Position numbers and translations under genes: made by a program. Shown piece after piece: positions 38,135 through 47,002 of a stretch of 64,000 bases of DNA. How positions within the stretch are numbered: position 1 is the first letter of the stretch; the number at the start of each line of letters is the position of its first letter. A model generated the notes under the pieces. The model was not told the origin of the DNA, ran no database searches, and worked only from the letters and a program-made list of their open reading frames with translations. The DNA is from Planctomycetota bacterium (lineage in GTDB: Bacteria > Planctomycetota > UBA1135 > GCA-002686595): assembly GCA_028823345.1 (NCBI GenBank), contig JAPKBR010000003.1, forward strand, positions 82,594-146,593, in the 5' to 3' direction.

Positions 38135-38617
38135 GATTCAGAGATGGGACAAGAGAATGGCCTCTAGGGACCAGCAAGCAGGGTACATCAGAAAGCCCAC
38201 AGCAAGGGGAGGAAGGATTCAGGACCGACCGCTCGAAGGCTCAAAGTTGAAGGTGGCAAGCCCCGACCAAGGCCCCAGGCCACCCCGCTGACCCCAATTA
38301 GAGACCCATCAACCCCGCCCAATCCTTCACACCACTGTGCCTGCTGGTGCTGGTGCACGAGGATCTGAATCACGCCTCAGATGCTCCGCCGCTTTTTCGC
38401 ACCCAGCACCTCGGCGGATTCCGGGCTCCGGAAGAAGCCAAAGCCACCAGCCGGTTGGTTCAGCGGGCGCTTGGGGCTTGCGCTACCGCGCGCGGTTCAA
38501 ACGCTGAGGAGAACGCCCATCATCTGGGGAAAACCCGGGCAATCCATAGGAACCTCAACCCGCCAGTGAGTTTTTGGGACCTCGCTCTGGAATCACATGC
38601 GGACACTTCTCTAGCGT
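38135..38617. other. 483-base intergenic region between divergent genes
   Basis: This gap separates the phosphatase gene (minus) and the radical SAM gene (plus). Short frames run through it on both strands, but none has a family-like sequence, coupling or a credible start. A GGTTCAAAC stretch near 38496 superficially resembles a tRNA T-loop but no acceptor or anticodon stem can be drawn. Promoters for both flanking genes must lie here; only a TAGCGT hexamer at 38613-38618, four bases before ATG 38624, was picked out. Confidence 0.4.
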
Positions 38618-38623
38618 GTGTCC

Positions 38624-39553
38624 ATGCAAGCCTGTGACAAGCCAAACATCACCCCTGAGATCCGTCCCGCCCTGGACAAGGACGACAGGCAAGCTACGCA
38701 AACCCTCGCCCCGGACGAAACCCAACTCGCCCCTGATACAGCGCCGATTCCGTCCGCTGCACCCTTCACCACGCCAACCCACGCAGCCCCAACCAATTGG
38801 AAAGCCCTGGACCGCGAGCGAAGAAATCTGCCCGCGGACGCTTTCCCCCTGGTCACCTCCCGTGCCTGTCCACCGGGTTGCCCGTCATGTCACAATTCCT
38901 TTGGCCGCAGCGTGCGAGCTCGCTCCTTAGAGAGCGTCCTGGAGGAAGCCCGCAAGAGCTTGACCAGCGGCCTGACCCATGTGGTATTGCTTGACGAGAT
39001 TTTTGACCATGACGCCGCCCAAGCCACCCGCATAACCCAGGGGTTGGCCAAACTAGGGGTCAAGAAAATCAGCCTGGCCCATCCACTTGCTGGGGAACGC
39101 ACGACCCCTGCCCTGGCCCAGGCCCTTGCCGCCGCAGGCCTCACCCAATGTGAATTGCACGCGGGACCACCCAGGCGCCTACAGGGCTTGCTCGGCGTAC
39201 ACCAGGACAGCCGAGCATTCCAGGCCGCCGCAAAGTCATTAGACGCTGAAGGAATACAGATTCGATTGCGGATATTCCTCGGCTGGCCAGGAGAAGACGC
39301 ACAGGATCGCCGCGCCACATTCAGCTTGGCCATGGGCCTTCCCTGGAGCCACCTGCGCGTGCAACCCGCCTCCCAATCTGTCCAGATGCCGCACCTGGCA
39401 AGCGCTCTCCCAACGGAAAGCCCGCGCAGGATTCGCATCCGCTGCCTCTGCATTGCTCTGATCGGAAACCTGCACCCCAATGCTCGCTTGCGCCATGCTC
39501 GACAGGTTATCCAGAAGCTCAAGCTGCGACTCATGCCTCCCCAAGGGGCCTGA
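38624..39553 (+). CDS. Short divergent radical SAM protein
   Basis: 309 residues (GTG at 38618 is an alternative start). After a 60-residue Thr/Pro/Ala-rich head, a CxxxCxxC cluster motif (ACPPGCPSCHNSFG, about 85-98) is followed by RARSLESVLEEARKSL and VVLLDEIFDHDA, which fit strands and helices of a radical SAM barrel as in the B12-type/Elp3-like groups. LRIFLGWPGED matches the later barrel strand with a GxPGE motif. The protein is much shorter than the families it resembles and has no B12 domain. It is 120 bases upstream of a YgiQ gene. Function is unknown. Confidence 0.65.
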   Translation: MQACDKPNITPEIRPALDKDDRQATQTLAPDETQLAPDTAPIPSAAPFTTPTHAAPTNWKALDRERRNLPADAFPLVTSRACPPGCPSCHNSFGRSVRARSLESVLEEARKSLTSGLTHVVLLDEIFDHDAAQATRITQGLAKLGVKKISLAHPLAGERTTPALAQALAAAGLTQCELHAGPPRRLQGLLGVHQDSRAFQAAAKSLDAEGIQIRLRIFLGWPGEDAQDRRATFSLAMGLPWSHLRVQPASQSVQMPHLASALPTESPRRIRIRCLCIALIGNLHPNARLRHARQVIQKLKLRLMPPQGA

Positions 39554-39662
39554 GGACACCCAGCCCTCAAGATCCGAGAAGGGCCAGTGCGTAGCAGCCC
39601 GCCTGCCCGTGCAAAAGTGACTCTCCGGGGCCCCCAAGGCGCTGCCCTCGTGGGGCATGGTG

Positions 39663-39668
39663 TATCCT
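39663..39668 (+). promoter_or_regulatory. -10 element of the YgiQ gene (near-leaderless)
   Basis: TATCCT lies five bases before the ATG of the YgiQ-family gene, with no Shine-Dalgarno sequence. This is one of several TAnnnT hexamers in this position in the window. Confidence 0.4.
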
Positions 39669-39673
39669 CTGCC

Positions 39674-41629
39674 ATGGCCATCGATCAACATTCCGCTTCG
39701 GCGAAGGACTTTCTGCCCACCAGCGCCGAAGAAGCGCGAGCTCGTGGCTGGGATGAGCTCGATGTGATCTTTGTGAGCGGGGATGCCTATGTGGACCACC
39801 CCTCCTTCGCGGCTTCCCTCTTGGGGCGTGTCCTAGAGGCCAAAGGCCTGCGGGTCGGCATCCTGGCCCAACCTGATTGGCGCAACGCCGATGCCTTTCG
39901 CAGCATGGGCCCGCCGCGCTTGTTCTTTGCCGTCAGCGCAGGGAACATGGACTCGATGATCAATCACTACACCGCCAATCGCAAGCGGCGCAACCAGGAT
40001 GCCTACTCCCCTGGTGGCGCGATTGAACTGCGCCCGGACCGGGCCACGAATGTCTACACCCAACGCTGCCGAGAAGCATTCCCCGGAATCCCAGTGGTGG
40101 CTGGCGGCGTCGAAGCCAGCCTGCGCAGGGTGGCGCACTATGACTGGTGGTCCGACAACGTGCGCCCAAGCATCTTGACATCAAGTAAGGCTGATCTGGT
40201 GGGCTACGGTATGGGCGAAGAAGTCATCTGCCAAGTAGCCGACATCCTTGACCAGGGTGGCACCATCAAGGACTGCCGCAAGTTACGCGGGGTGGCCTAT
40301 TTGCTTGGAGCCAAGGAAGAGCTGCCCGACCACCCTTTCACCGAACACAGTGGGGATGGGCGCACCATGGAACTGCCCAGTTTCGAAGTTATTTGCGAGG
40401 ACAAGCTGGCCTTCGCGATGGCAACTCGGAGAGTGCACCTAGAAACCAACCCCCACAACGCTCGACGCATTGTCCAGCCCCATGGGGACAGGCGGGTGGT
40501 GATCAATCCCCCGGCCCTCCCCTTCAGCGAAACCCAGCTCGATAAGATCTACGACCTCCCCTACCAGCGCCGACCCCATCCCACGTACAAGGAGGAAATC
40601 CCTGCCTTCACCATGATCCGCGATTCGATCACGATCATGCGTGGTTGCTTTGGGGGCTGCACCTTTTGCTCGATCACCCTGCACCAGGGGCGCACGATCC
40701 AGAGCCGTTCCAAGGAGTCGATCATGGCCGAGGTGGAACAGACCGCACAGGCTCACGACTTCAAGGGCACGATCTCTGATCTGGGCGGTCCCACTGCCAA
40801 CATGTACCGCATGCATTGCACGAAGCCCGAGGTCGAGAAAATCTGCCGCCGACTCTCCTGCGTGCACCCCACCATTTGCAAGCTGCTTTCCACCGACCAC
40901 GGCCCCACCCGGGAGCTCATGAGTGAAGCGCGCGAAACCGAAGGGGTCAAGCGGGTGCACATTGCCTCTGGTATCCGGACGGATCTGGCACAGAGAGACC
41001 CGGCCTACCTGGATGATCTTGCGGCGCGCCACGTGGGCGGGCACCTGAAGGTGGCACCAGAACACGCATCATCCAAGGTGCTCAAGCTGATGAAGAAGCC
41101 CGACCCCGGAGACTTTGACAGCTTTGCCGATCGCTTCGCAGAAGCCAGCGCGCGGGCGGGAAAAGAACAGTACCTGGTGCCTTACTTCATCGCCGGACAC
41201 CCGGGTACGGGTCCCGAAGAAATGATCGAGTTGGCCGAGTTCCTTAAGGGTCGAGGTTACAAGCCGCGCCAAGTGCAGGAGTTCATCCCCGCACCCATGG
41301 ACATCGCCACCTGCATGCATTACGCGGGACTCGACCCCATGACCCTCAAGCCGGTCAAGACCGTGCGACGCCTGCGGGATCGGCGCATACAAAAGGCCAT
41401 GATGCAATTCTTTGAACCAAGCAATTGGTTCCTCGTGCACGAAGCCCTCCTCGCTGCTGGCCGCGAAGATCTCATCGGCAAGGGCCCCAAGTGTCTGATA
41501 CCCGCCCAGCCCCCGGCGGAAGCCATCGCTGCGCGGAAGGCTAGAAAGGCCAAACGGGATGGCAAGGGCCCGCCCAGCCAGAAAAGCTCCGCTGGCAGTG
41601 ACCGTCAAAAAAGCAACCGCCGCAAATAG
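39674..41629 (+). CDS. YgiQ/UPF0313-family radical SAM protein
   Basis: 651 residues from the ATG giving MAIDQHSASAK. N-terminal domain segments DVIFVSGDAYVDHPSFAASLLGRVLE and GGVEASLRRVAHYDWWSD are diagnostic of the YgiQ family. The radical SAM cluster motif is GCFGGCTFCSIT (about 348-359; C-x3-C-x2-C), and APEHASSKVLKLMKKP and YFIAGHPGTG follow. A basic lysine/serine-rich tail ends the protein. The reaction is unknown. A start at 39587 would add 29 residues lacking family similarity. Confidence 0.92.
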   Translation: MAIDQHSASAKDFLPTSAEEARARGWDELDVIFVSGDAYVDHPSFAASLLGRVLEAKGLRVGILAQPDWRNADAFRSMGPPRLFFAVSAGNMDSMINHYTANRKRRNQDAYSPGGAIELRPDRATNVYTQRCREAFPGIPVVAGGVEASLRRVAHYDWWSDNVRPSILTSSKADLVGYGMGEEVICQVADILDQGGTIKDCRKLRGVAYLLGAKEELPDHPFTEHSGDGRTMELPSFEVICEDKLAFAMATRRVHLETNPHNARRIVQPHGDRRVVINPPALPFSETQLDKIYDLPYQRRPHPTYKEEIPAFTMIRDSITIMRGCFGGCTFCSITLHQGRTIQSRSKESIMAEVEQTAQAHDFKGTISDLGGPTANMYRMHCTKPEVEKICRRLSCVHPTICKLLSTDHGPTRELMSEARETEGVKRVHIASGIRTDLAQRDPAYLDDLAARHVGGHLKVAPEHASSKVLKLMKKPDPGDFDSFADRFAEASARAGKEQYLVPYFIAGHPGTGPEEMIELAEFLKGRGYKPRQVQEFIPAPMDIATCMHYAGLDPMTLKPVKTVRRLRDRRIQKAMMQFFEPSNWFLVHEALLAAGREDLIGKGPKCLIPAQPPAEAIAARKARKAKRDGKGPPSQKSSAGSDRQKSNRRK

Positions 41630-41669
41630 CGCCGGTTGCCATGAGTCATAAGCGATCGGGAGGATCGAC

Positions 41670-41691
41670 GGCGGTGCAACTTGCACCTGCC
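41670..41691. terminator. Hairpin between convergent YgiQ and ferredoxin genes
   Basis: Eight-base stem (GGC plus GGTGC pairing with GCACC plus GCC, one bulged T) and a 5-base AACTT loop in the 114-base gap between two convergent stops. No T tract. Bidirectional terminator candidate. Confidence 0.35.
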
Positions 41692-41743
41692 AGAGGATTC
41701 AAACCCGTCGCGCTGATGGAGGAGTAACTCCCCCACCCACCGA

Positions 41744-42082
41744 TCACTCGGTGAAGGCTTCTTCGGAGAGATGCTCGCGCTTCTTCTCCACGTCCTTCCA
41801 CTCTTCCGCCTCGTCGAGGGCGTCTTTCTTGTCGGTGATCAACGGCCAGAGGCCCGCCAGCTTGGCGTTGATTTCCACGTACTCAGCCCACTGCTCGGGT
41901 ACTTCGGTCTCTTCGAAGATCGCTTCGGTGGGACACTCGGGAACGCAAGCACCGCAGTCGATGCACTCGTCCGGGTTGATGACGAGGAAGTTCTCCCCTT
42001 CGGCAAAGCAATCCACCGGACAAACATCTACACAGTCAGTGTACTTGCATTTAATACAGGGTTCGGCGACGACGTAAGCCAT
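41744..42082 (-). CDS. fdxA: Seven-iron ferredoxin FdxA
   Basis: 112 residues. The 7Fe-8S pattern is [26 protein letters not shown] (cysteines 9, 12-type spacing; given here only as landmarks 9-24) followed by the [4Fe-4S] motif [17 protein letters not shown] (about 40-56), with the long helical C-terminal extension usual in FdxA of Azotobacter and mycobacterial type. It is a cytosolic electron carrier. It is a plausible electron donor for the Fe-S assembly machinery at 11-16 kb, whose operon lacks its own fdx; this link is inference. Confidence 0.93.
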   Translation of the reverse strand: MAYVVAEPCIKCKYTDCVDVCPVDCFAEGENFLVINPDECIDCGACVPECPTEAIFEETEVPEQWAEYVEINAKLAGLWPLITDKKDALDEAEEWKDVEKKREHLSEEAFTE

Positions 42083-42191
42083 GGTTTCTACTCTTCTGGT
42101 CTCTAGGGGAAAATGGGGGGAGAATCGGGTTTCTCCGGCGCAGGAGTCTAGCGCAAGGGCGACTGGTGGGCAAACACGACCCAGAACAAAA

Positions 42192-43007
42192 TCAACACCA
42201 GGAATTGTTGATTACTTCGCCTAGGCCGCCGGCTCCGGGCACGATGTACCCAGCCTCCGTGAGGCCCCGTTCCTGTGCCCAGAGGGTCCCAGGAACCTCT
42301 AGGAGCACATGCTCGGGAGAGAGCCCCCGGTCCACGCGGCCGGCAAAGACTTTCACCTCTTGCTTCAGGTCCCGGGCGCTGGCCAGGAATTCGGGGGTCG
42401 CGATCAGGGGCATGGCGAGGATTTGAGACGGCGTCCCATGGTTCTCGACCAGCCAATTCACCGCCGTACGCAGGGTGCCCCCGGTGGCTCCCATGGGATC
42501 GGGAATCACAAGGGTCACCCCATCGAGGGAGCCCCCCACCTTGGCGGCACGTAAATCCACGCCGCTCACACGACCGGCCGAGTCAGCGACCCGAGCCATA
42601 TCCAAGTGGTCAAGGCGCAAGCAATCCAGGGGCAACACTAAGGTCAGGAGTTCGAACAGGGTCTGGGCGGGCACGATGCCACCGCGCATGATGTCCAGCA
42701 CCACGACACGCTGGGATGGATCTAGGTGCTCTCCTCGCAGCACCCCCGCATCCGGTTGGGAGACCGCCATACGCGTAGGGCGTTCAGATTGGACCGTGGG
42801 CAGGGTCATGCCAAAAGCCTCGGCGCCCAGATGTTGGTAGGCCGCGCGCAAAATTGCCATCACTTCTGGATGGGGAGTATCCGCGCATGAAAGGCGCGCC
42901 AAGAGAGTGCTGCTCAGGGCATCGTCTTGGATGTGTACGTTTTCGCCATAGGCGTGCTGCAGGCCATGCTGGGAAATGTCGAAGGGCGTAGTGGAAGAAC
43001 CACCCAT
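42192..43007 (-). CDS. Uracil phosphoribosyltransferase-like protein
   Basis: 271 residues, about 60 longer than a normal Upp. The PRPP-binding region [20 protein letters not shown] and the terminal uracil-binding [15 protein letters not shown] fit UPRT (usual form DPMLATGGS and PGLGDAGDR), but the second motif is altered. [20 protein letters not shown] replaces the family's RAGLGM loop with RGG. It may salvage uracil or a related base. It starts three bases after the aminotransferase stop, on the same strand. Confidence 0.75.
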   Translation of the reverse strand: MGGSSTTPFDISQHGLQHAYGENVHIQDDALSSTLLARLSCADTPHPEVMAILRAAYQHLGAEAFGMTLPTVQSERPTRMAVSQPDAGVLRGEHLDPSQRVVVLDIMRGGIVPAQTLFELLTLVLPLDCLRLDHLDMARVADSAGRVSGVDLRAAKVGGSLDGVTLVIPDPMGATGGTLRTAVNWLVENHGTPSQILAMPLIATPEFLASARDLKQEVKVFAGRVDRGLSPEHVLLEVPGTLWAQERGLTEAGYIVPGAGGLGEVINNSWC

Positions 43008-43010
43008 GGG

Positions 43011-44267
43011 TCAAGCTTCCCCTGCCACTTGGACACCATTGGCGAGAGCCTTGACCAGGCGCGCCACTTGAGCCACCGGAGTCGCACAAAGAGCAATCCG
43101 AACACCCCCGTCGAGGGGCACCACAAAGACTCCATTCTCGCGACAAACGGCGGCCGTCTTGCGCGCGTTGGGAGTGAATACGGTGACGAAGAAGCCACCC
43201 TCATAGCGCGGGAAATCCAAACCAGCGCTGCGGGCGGCACCATTGAAAGCCGCGACGCGCTCGCTCAAAAGCCGCACCAGCCGCGCACGATCCAAATCCG
43301 CTTGGCTGCGCAGGTCAGGGTCTTGTAACAGATTAGCGATTGCCAAGAGACCCAAGTGATTGCAGTTGGACCAAGTGCCCCGAGATGAATGCTGCAGGGC
43401 ACAGCGGACGCGTTCGCGCTGGTCGGCATCTTGGACCACGGCAATCAAGGCCCCTACGCGTGCACCGTATTGGGCATAGGCCTTGGACGCGGACCAGGCC
43501 ACTAAGAAGGTGATTTGGGGAACCAGTCCCTTGACCGCAGCAACCCAGGCGGCGCCTTCAGGCGCGGCGTAGCGGGCATAGGCCAGATCGAGACAAAAGG
43601 CCACCGGGCCCAGCTTCGACACTTCGTTCAGGATCTCCACCACGCGCTGCCACTCGAAGGCATCGAGGGAATAACCGGTGGGGTTGTGGCAGGGGAAGTT
43701 GAGCAGCAACAGGACGCGCCCCTGAGAATCCATCTGCTTGCGCAGACCCGCCTCCAACGCCGTCAAATTAAAGCGTCGCTCCTCATCGAACATGCGGAAC
43801 GTGCCGACCTTGCGGCGCGTGTGATCGGCGATGATGCGGTAGGGACTCCAAAAGAAGTCACTCGTCAAAAGCGCTTGGCCCGGCTCAAGGAAGTTGACGA
43901 TCGAATGGTGCAGAGCACCGGTTCCCCCGGCGGTGGCGTTAGCGACCGACTTCACCCCAAGTTCACGGTCACCGGCGAATGCATCCGCAATCACACCCTC
44001 GAGAAATTCCTTATTCCCGGCGATCGGCGCATAGGCTGCGGCGCGGGCGGGATCGACACTTGTGAAAGCCTCGAACACGCTGGGCATTACGCACAGGGAA
44101 CTATCGTCTTCCACCAGAACTCCCAAGGTGGCATTGAGAATATCTTCCCCTTCTGCCGCCCGGCGCATGGCTTCTCCGTGAAGAGCAAAGATAGGATCGT
44201 CACCAAGCCGGTTAGAGGCAGCGGCGATCAAGTGGGAATCGTTTTGGCTGGAGGTCAAGGCAGTCAT
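43011..44267 (-). CDS. Class I/II aminotransferase (aspartate/aromatic type)
   Basis: 418 residues. PLP lysine is in VAWSASKAYAQYGARVG (about 256), substrate-carboxylate arginine in GGVRIALCATP, and the NFPCHNPTGYSLD and CLDLAYARY segments bind the cofactor ring. The DPIFALHGEAMRRA start and TYAPIAGNKEFLEGV-like stretch recall the tyrosine/aspartate aminotransferase group. It exchanges amino groups between an amino acid and 2-oxoglutarate. A direct repeat upstream (44270-44305) may be regulatory. Confidence 0.88.
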   Translation of the reverse strand: MTALTSSQNDSHLIAAASNRLGDDPIFALHGEAMRRAAEGEDILNATLGVLVEDDSSLCVMPSVFEAFTSVDPARAAAYAPIAGNKEFLEGVIADAFAGDRELGVKSVANATAGGTGALHHSIVNFLEPGQALLTSDFFWSPYRIIADHTRRKVGTFRMFDEERRFNLTALEAGLRKQMDSQGRVLLLLNFPCHNPTGYSLDAFEWQRVVEILNEVSKLGPVAFCLDLAYARYAAPEGAAWVAAVKGLVPQITFLVAWSASKAYAQYGARVGALIAVVQDADQRERVRCALQHSSRGTWSNCNHLGLLAIANLLQDPDLRSQADLDRARLVRLLSERVAAFNGAARSAGLDFPRYEGGFFVTVFTPNARKTAAVCRENGVFVVPLDGGVRIALCATPVAQVARLVKALANGVQVAGEA

Positions 44268-44332
44268 CTCTAAAGCAGGCGGACTAGTCTAAAAGCAGGC
44301 TGACTCCACAGTCTACACAGATGCGGGGAGGA

Positions 44333-44350
44333 TCGGGGCACACGCCCCGA
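44333..44350 (-). terminator. Hairpin downstream of the exported unknown gene
   Basis: Perfect seven-base stem TCGGGGC/GCCCCGA with an ACAC loop, 20 bases past the stop of the minus-strand gene at 44370. There is no T tract, so it is only a candidate. It may separate that gene from the aminotransferase gene. Confidence 0.4.
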
Positions 44351-44369
44351 CGAGAAGGCCAGGCGCCTG

Positions 44370-45539
44370 TCAGAAGGGGCTCAAGACCCGTAGGAGAGCG
44401 TCCTCTTCACCGACGCTGCGTCCCAGGGGGGGCACGGTCCAGCTATCGTAGAATCGAATCCCCACCAGGTGCAGATAGCGGTCGAGGTAGACCGCCGCAT
44501 TTGGTCGGCTGCGCGTGAAGTCCAAGCTGATACCCACGATTTGGTGCACTTCAGCAGCAAAGGGGTCCTGGGAAAGGGCCTCTAACCCGAGACGAATGGC
44601 CGCCTGACAGCGTTCGAACCGTGAGAGCCTGCCGTCGCTGCCCAGCAGGACTCCAAAGGCCCCATCGGCAGGGGCCAACTCTCGCATCTTGATCAATGTC
44701 CCAGCCGCTTTCTTGCGCCCCGCTGTCCGGAGAGCCAGGGTCGTGGCCTGGCTCTTGTCGAGGGATGCAAGCTGAGTGCCCGAGGCAAAATCCTCCGCGG
44801 AATGATGGGCACTCGTGACCCACTGACTCCAGGCGCTACCCGCTTCACGCTCGCCCATCACGAAGGCCTGGGCCAAGCGCACCGCTTCGGTGTTGGGCAC
44901 GAAAAGCCGCTGAGTGGGGCCTTCCTGAAAGACCTCTAGGTCCACCAGAATTGCGCGCATACGAACAGCCGCCAGATCCAACCGGGCGGTCACAAGCTGC
45001 AACACCCCAGGCTCCTCGAGGCGACCGAGCCCATGGGTGTGGGTGTCCAACATAGCGAAGGCCGAACGCAGCTCTCGGGCCTCCACGCGCCCCTCCTCCA
45101 ACAACCAAGTGCGCACCTGCCGACGGGAATCCCCCATCACGCGCACCAGGGTCAGAGCATTCTCTGGATTGAGCACCACGCTGAACGGGTCGATGGTCAA
45201 TTGTTCCAAGACAAAGGCCGAGGGATCCGCTTCGGGGTCAGCCAGGTCCGATTGAAAGGCCAAAACCAATCGGTCCAAACCCATACGCCGGTCCTCCACC
45301 TGGGCCATGGCCCGTTCCACATCAAATCGGGGTAGAAGATCCGCAAGGGCCAAGCGCACCCCAGCATCAGCCGGACTAGGCTTGCGCCAGAACTTCTCCA
45401 CGTGGCGCAATTCAGCCCGGGCACCAAATGCCGGTTGACCGTCCAGGTTGGCAACCCAGGGGTAATCACCTCCGCCCAGGGAAAGGCCGGCCAACAGGAT
45501 GACGGTGGAAGCTAGACTCGGAAAAACGCTCACGAACAC
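44370..45539 (-). CDS. Exported protein of unknown function
   Basis: About 389 residues. The start is uncertain: GTG 45539 or 45533 gives a clean signal peptide (VSVFPSLASTVILLAGLSLG), and TTG 45563 is also open. The mature part is soluble and mainly helical, with no cysteine pairs or catalytic motif that I recognise; the final LRVLSPF-type end is hydrophobic. It lies 60 bases downstream of the helix-hairpin-helix gene. No function is proposed. Confidence 0.55.
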   Translation of the reverse strand: MFVSVFPSLASTVILLAGLSLGGGDYPWVANLDGQPAFGARAELRHVEKFWRKPSPADAGVRLALADLLPRFDVERAMAQVEDRRMGLDRLVLAFQSDLADPEADPSAFVLEQLTIDPFSVVLNPENALTLVRVMGDSRRQVRTWLLEEGRVEARELRSAFAMLDTHTHGLGRLEEPGVLQLVTARLDLAAVRMRAILVDLEVFQEGPTQRLFVPNTEAVRLAQAFVMGEREAGSAWSQWVTSAHHSAEDFASGTQLASLDKSQATTLALRTAGRKKAAGTLIKMRELAPADGAFGVLLGSDGRLSRFERCQAAIRLGLEALSQDPFAAEVHQIVGISLDFTRSRPNAAVYLDRYLHLVGIRFYDSWTVPPLGRSVGEEDALLRVLSPF

Positions 45540-45599
45540 TAGCCTACCCGGTAATCCGGGCAAGTCAGGTACGAGCTTTGTGCTCCCCGAAAAAGACCC

Positions 45600-46979
45600 T
45601 CAGCCAAAGGGGCCCGCGACCCCTTCCTCTTGGTCGTCGGGACGCTTGAGGGAATTCTCCCCAGTGGCTCCCGCAGTCAATTTGTCGATGCGCACGGGGG
45701 CCGCTTTGGGCAGATGGACGGGAGGATAGCTCGAAGGCGCGCTGTGCCCGGGAGGGGTGGGAACCTGAAAGTTCCACCCAAGAGTGGTGTTGACCGGGTC
45801 CGCTGCAGAATCCAGAGGGGCAGCCTCTTCCGGGTTGATGCTGGCGGGAGAGACTTCCTCCTCGAAACGACCCGCGGAAGCCTTGGGCTCCTGGGGCGCG
45901 CTGGTTCCCTCACGCCAAGCCTTACGCGCCTCCCAAAAGGGCGGGCGGCGGCTCGGGTCCCCGTCAATGGGAACGGGCTGCTCATAGGCAGTGGGCTCCA
46001 CGTAGACCGTAGAGGGCAAAGGATTCCCATCCGACTCTGCGCACAACTCTGCGGGTTGCAGATCCACGGCGTCCGGAGTCTGGTCCTCGGTTGCCTCACC
46101 GCTGGCCCAATCCACCGGCTCCAAATCCACCGGCTCCAGGTCCACGGGCTTCTCCTCAGCCTGCCGGACCGGGTCCTTCGATACCAAGCTATCAGGTTCG
46201 ATCCTTTGCTGCACGGCATTCATAACCATACGCATGGACTCTTGTGCCTTGACCTGGGCGGCGGAAGGCTCGCGCTCAACCTCCGGCCTCTCTCGCAACT
46301 CGATAGGGATCTCGCCCTGAGACTCGGACATTACCGTCCCCTCGGGGGAAGTTCCCACGGGGGGGTCGGGGTGCAGGCGACGGGCTAGAAAGCGCGTGCG
46401 GGTCAAGAGCGTATAGGGCAACCCCGTTGTCCGGGCAAGGGTTCGCGCATCCAGGTTGGCCAAATCCCACAGACCCATAACCTGAGCCGAAGCCAGCACG
46501 TCGATCACTTCCTGGTCGAGACCATCCACAGCGCCTGGCTCCAAGGTCGTCACCGGCTCGGAGATTGGCGCGCACTCCACGGGTGGCTCCGCAAGGGGCT
46601 CGGGCTCTGCCTCGTGAATCACAATCTCTACTCGGGTGGCCGGCGTCGGTGCAGCCAACATGCGTTCTTTGGCCAAAGCGTCCCGTTGATCCAACCCGGT
46701 TTGAACCTCGGTCTGCAGAGCGTCACGTTCCAAGAACTCAGGCACCTCTTCCGTATCTAAGGCGGGTGCTTCTTCGCCTGGGGCCAATCGCTGACGCAAG
46801 CTCCCGGCCTCCCGGGCAAACCGGCGGGCGGTGGAAGCGGAAATACCCACCAACTTGGCGAGTTCCTCAGCTGGTAAACCTTCGACGGCTCGCAGAGAAT
46901 CACAACCACCCTTACGTAGGCGCTTGAGGGTCGAGGGACCGTCCGCATGCAGGGTGCAGAGCAGGGCTAGGGCTTCCAT
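45600..46979 (-). CDS. Helix-hairpin-helix-like protein next to ParA
   Basis: 459 residues. Residues about 15-60 (TLKRLRKGGCDSLRAVEGL, then AEELAKLVGISASTARRF) and about 165-205 (ASAQVMGLWDLANLDARTLARTTGLPYTLLTRTRF) look like two helix-hairpin-helix or DUF4332-like DNA-binding repeats. The rest is long, acidic, proline-rich and low in complexity, with the repeated VDLEPVDLEPVDW. There is no enzymatic motif. The gene follows parA by 23 bases on the same strand, so a DNA-binding partner of ParA is the simplest reading; that is inference. It is not a recognisable ParB. Confidence 0.55.
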   Translation of the reverse strand: MEALALLCTLHADGPSTLKRLRKGGCDSLRAVEGLPAEELAKLVGISASTARRFAREAGSLRQRLAPGEEAPALDTEEVPEFLERDALQTEVQTGLDQRDALAKERMLAAPTPATRVEIVIHEAEPEPLAEPPVECAPISEPVTTLEPGAVDGLDQEVIDVLASAQVMGLWDLANLDARTLARTTGLPYTLLTRTRFLARRLHPDPPVGTSPEGTVMSESQGEIPIELRERPEVEREPSAAQVKAQESMRMVMNAVQQRIEPDSLVSKDPVRQAEEKPVDLEPVDLEPVDWASGEATEDQTPDAVDLQPAELCAESDGNPLPSTVYVEPTAYEQPVPIDGDPSRRPPFWEARKAWREGTSAPQEPKASAGRFEEEVSPASINPEEAAPLDSAADPVNTTLGWNFQVPTPPGHSAPSSYPPVHLPKAAPVRIDKLTAGATGENSLKRPDDQEEGVAGPFG

Positions 46980-47002
46980 GGTGATCGGTAGTTGGTTCTT
47001 TG

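Noticed and set aside
38461..38530. tRNA-like GGTTCAAAC stretch
   Set aside because: Only a 3-bp T-stem can form, and there is no acceptor stem, anticodon arm or CCA.
38347..38637. 96-residue plus-strand frame in the large intergenic gap
   Set aside because: No family resemblance and it overlaps the start of the radical SAM gene.
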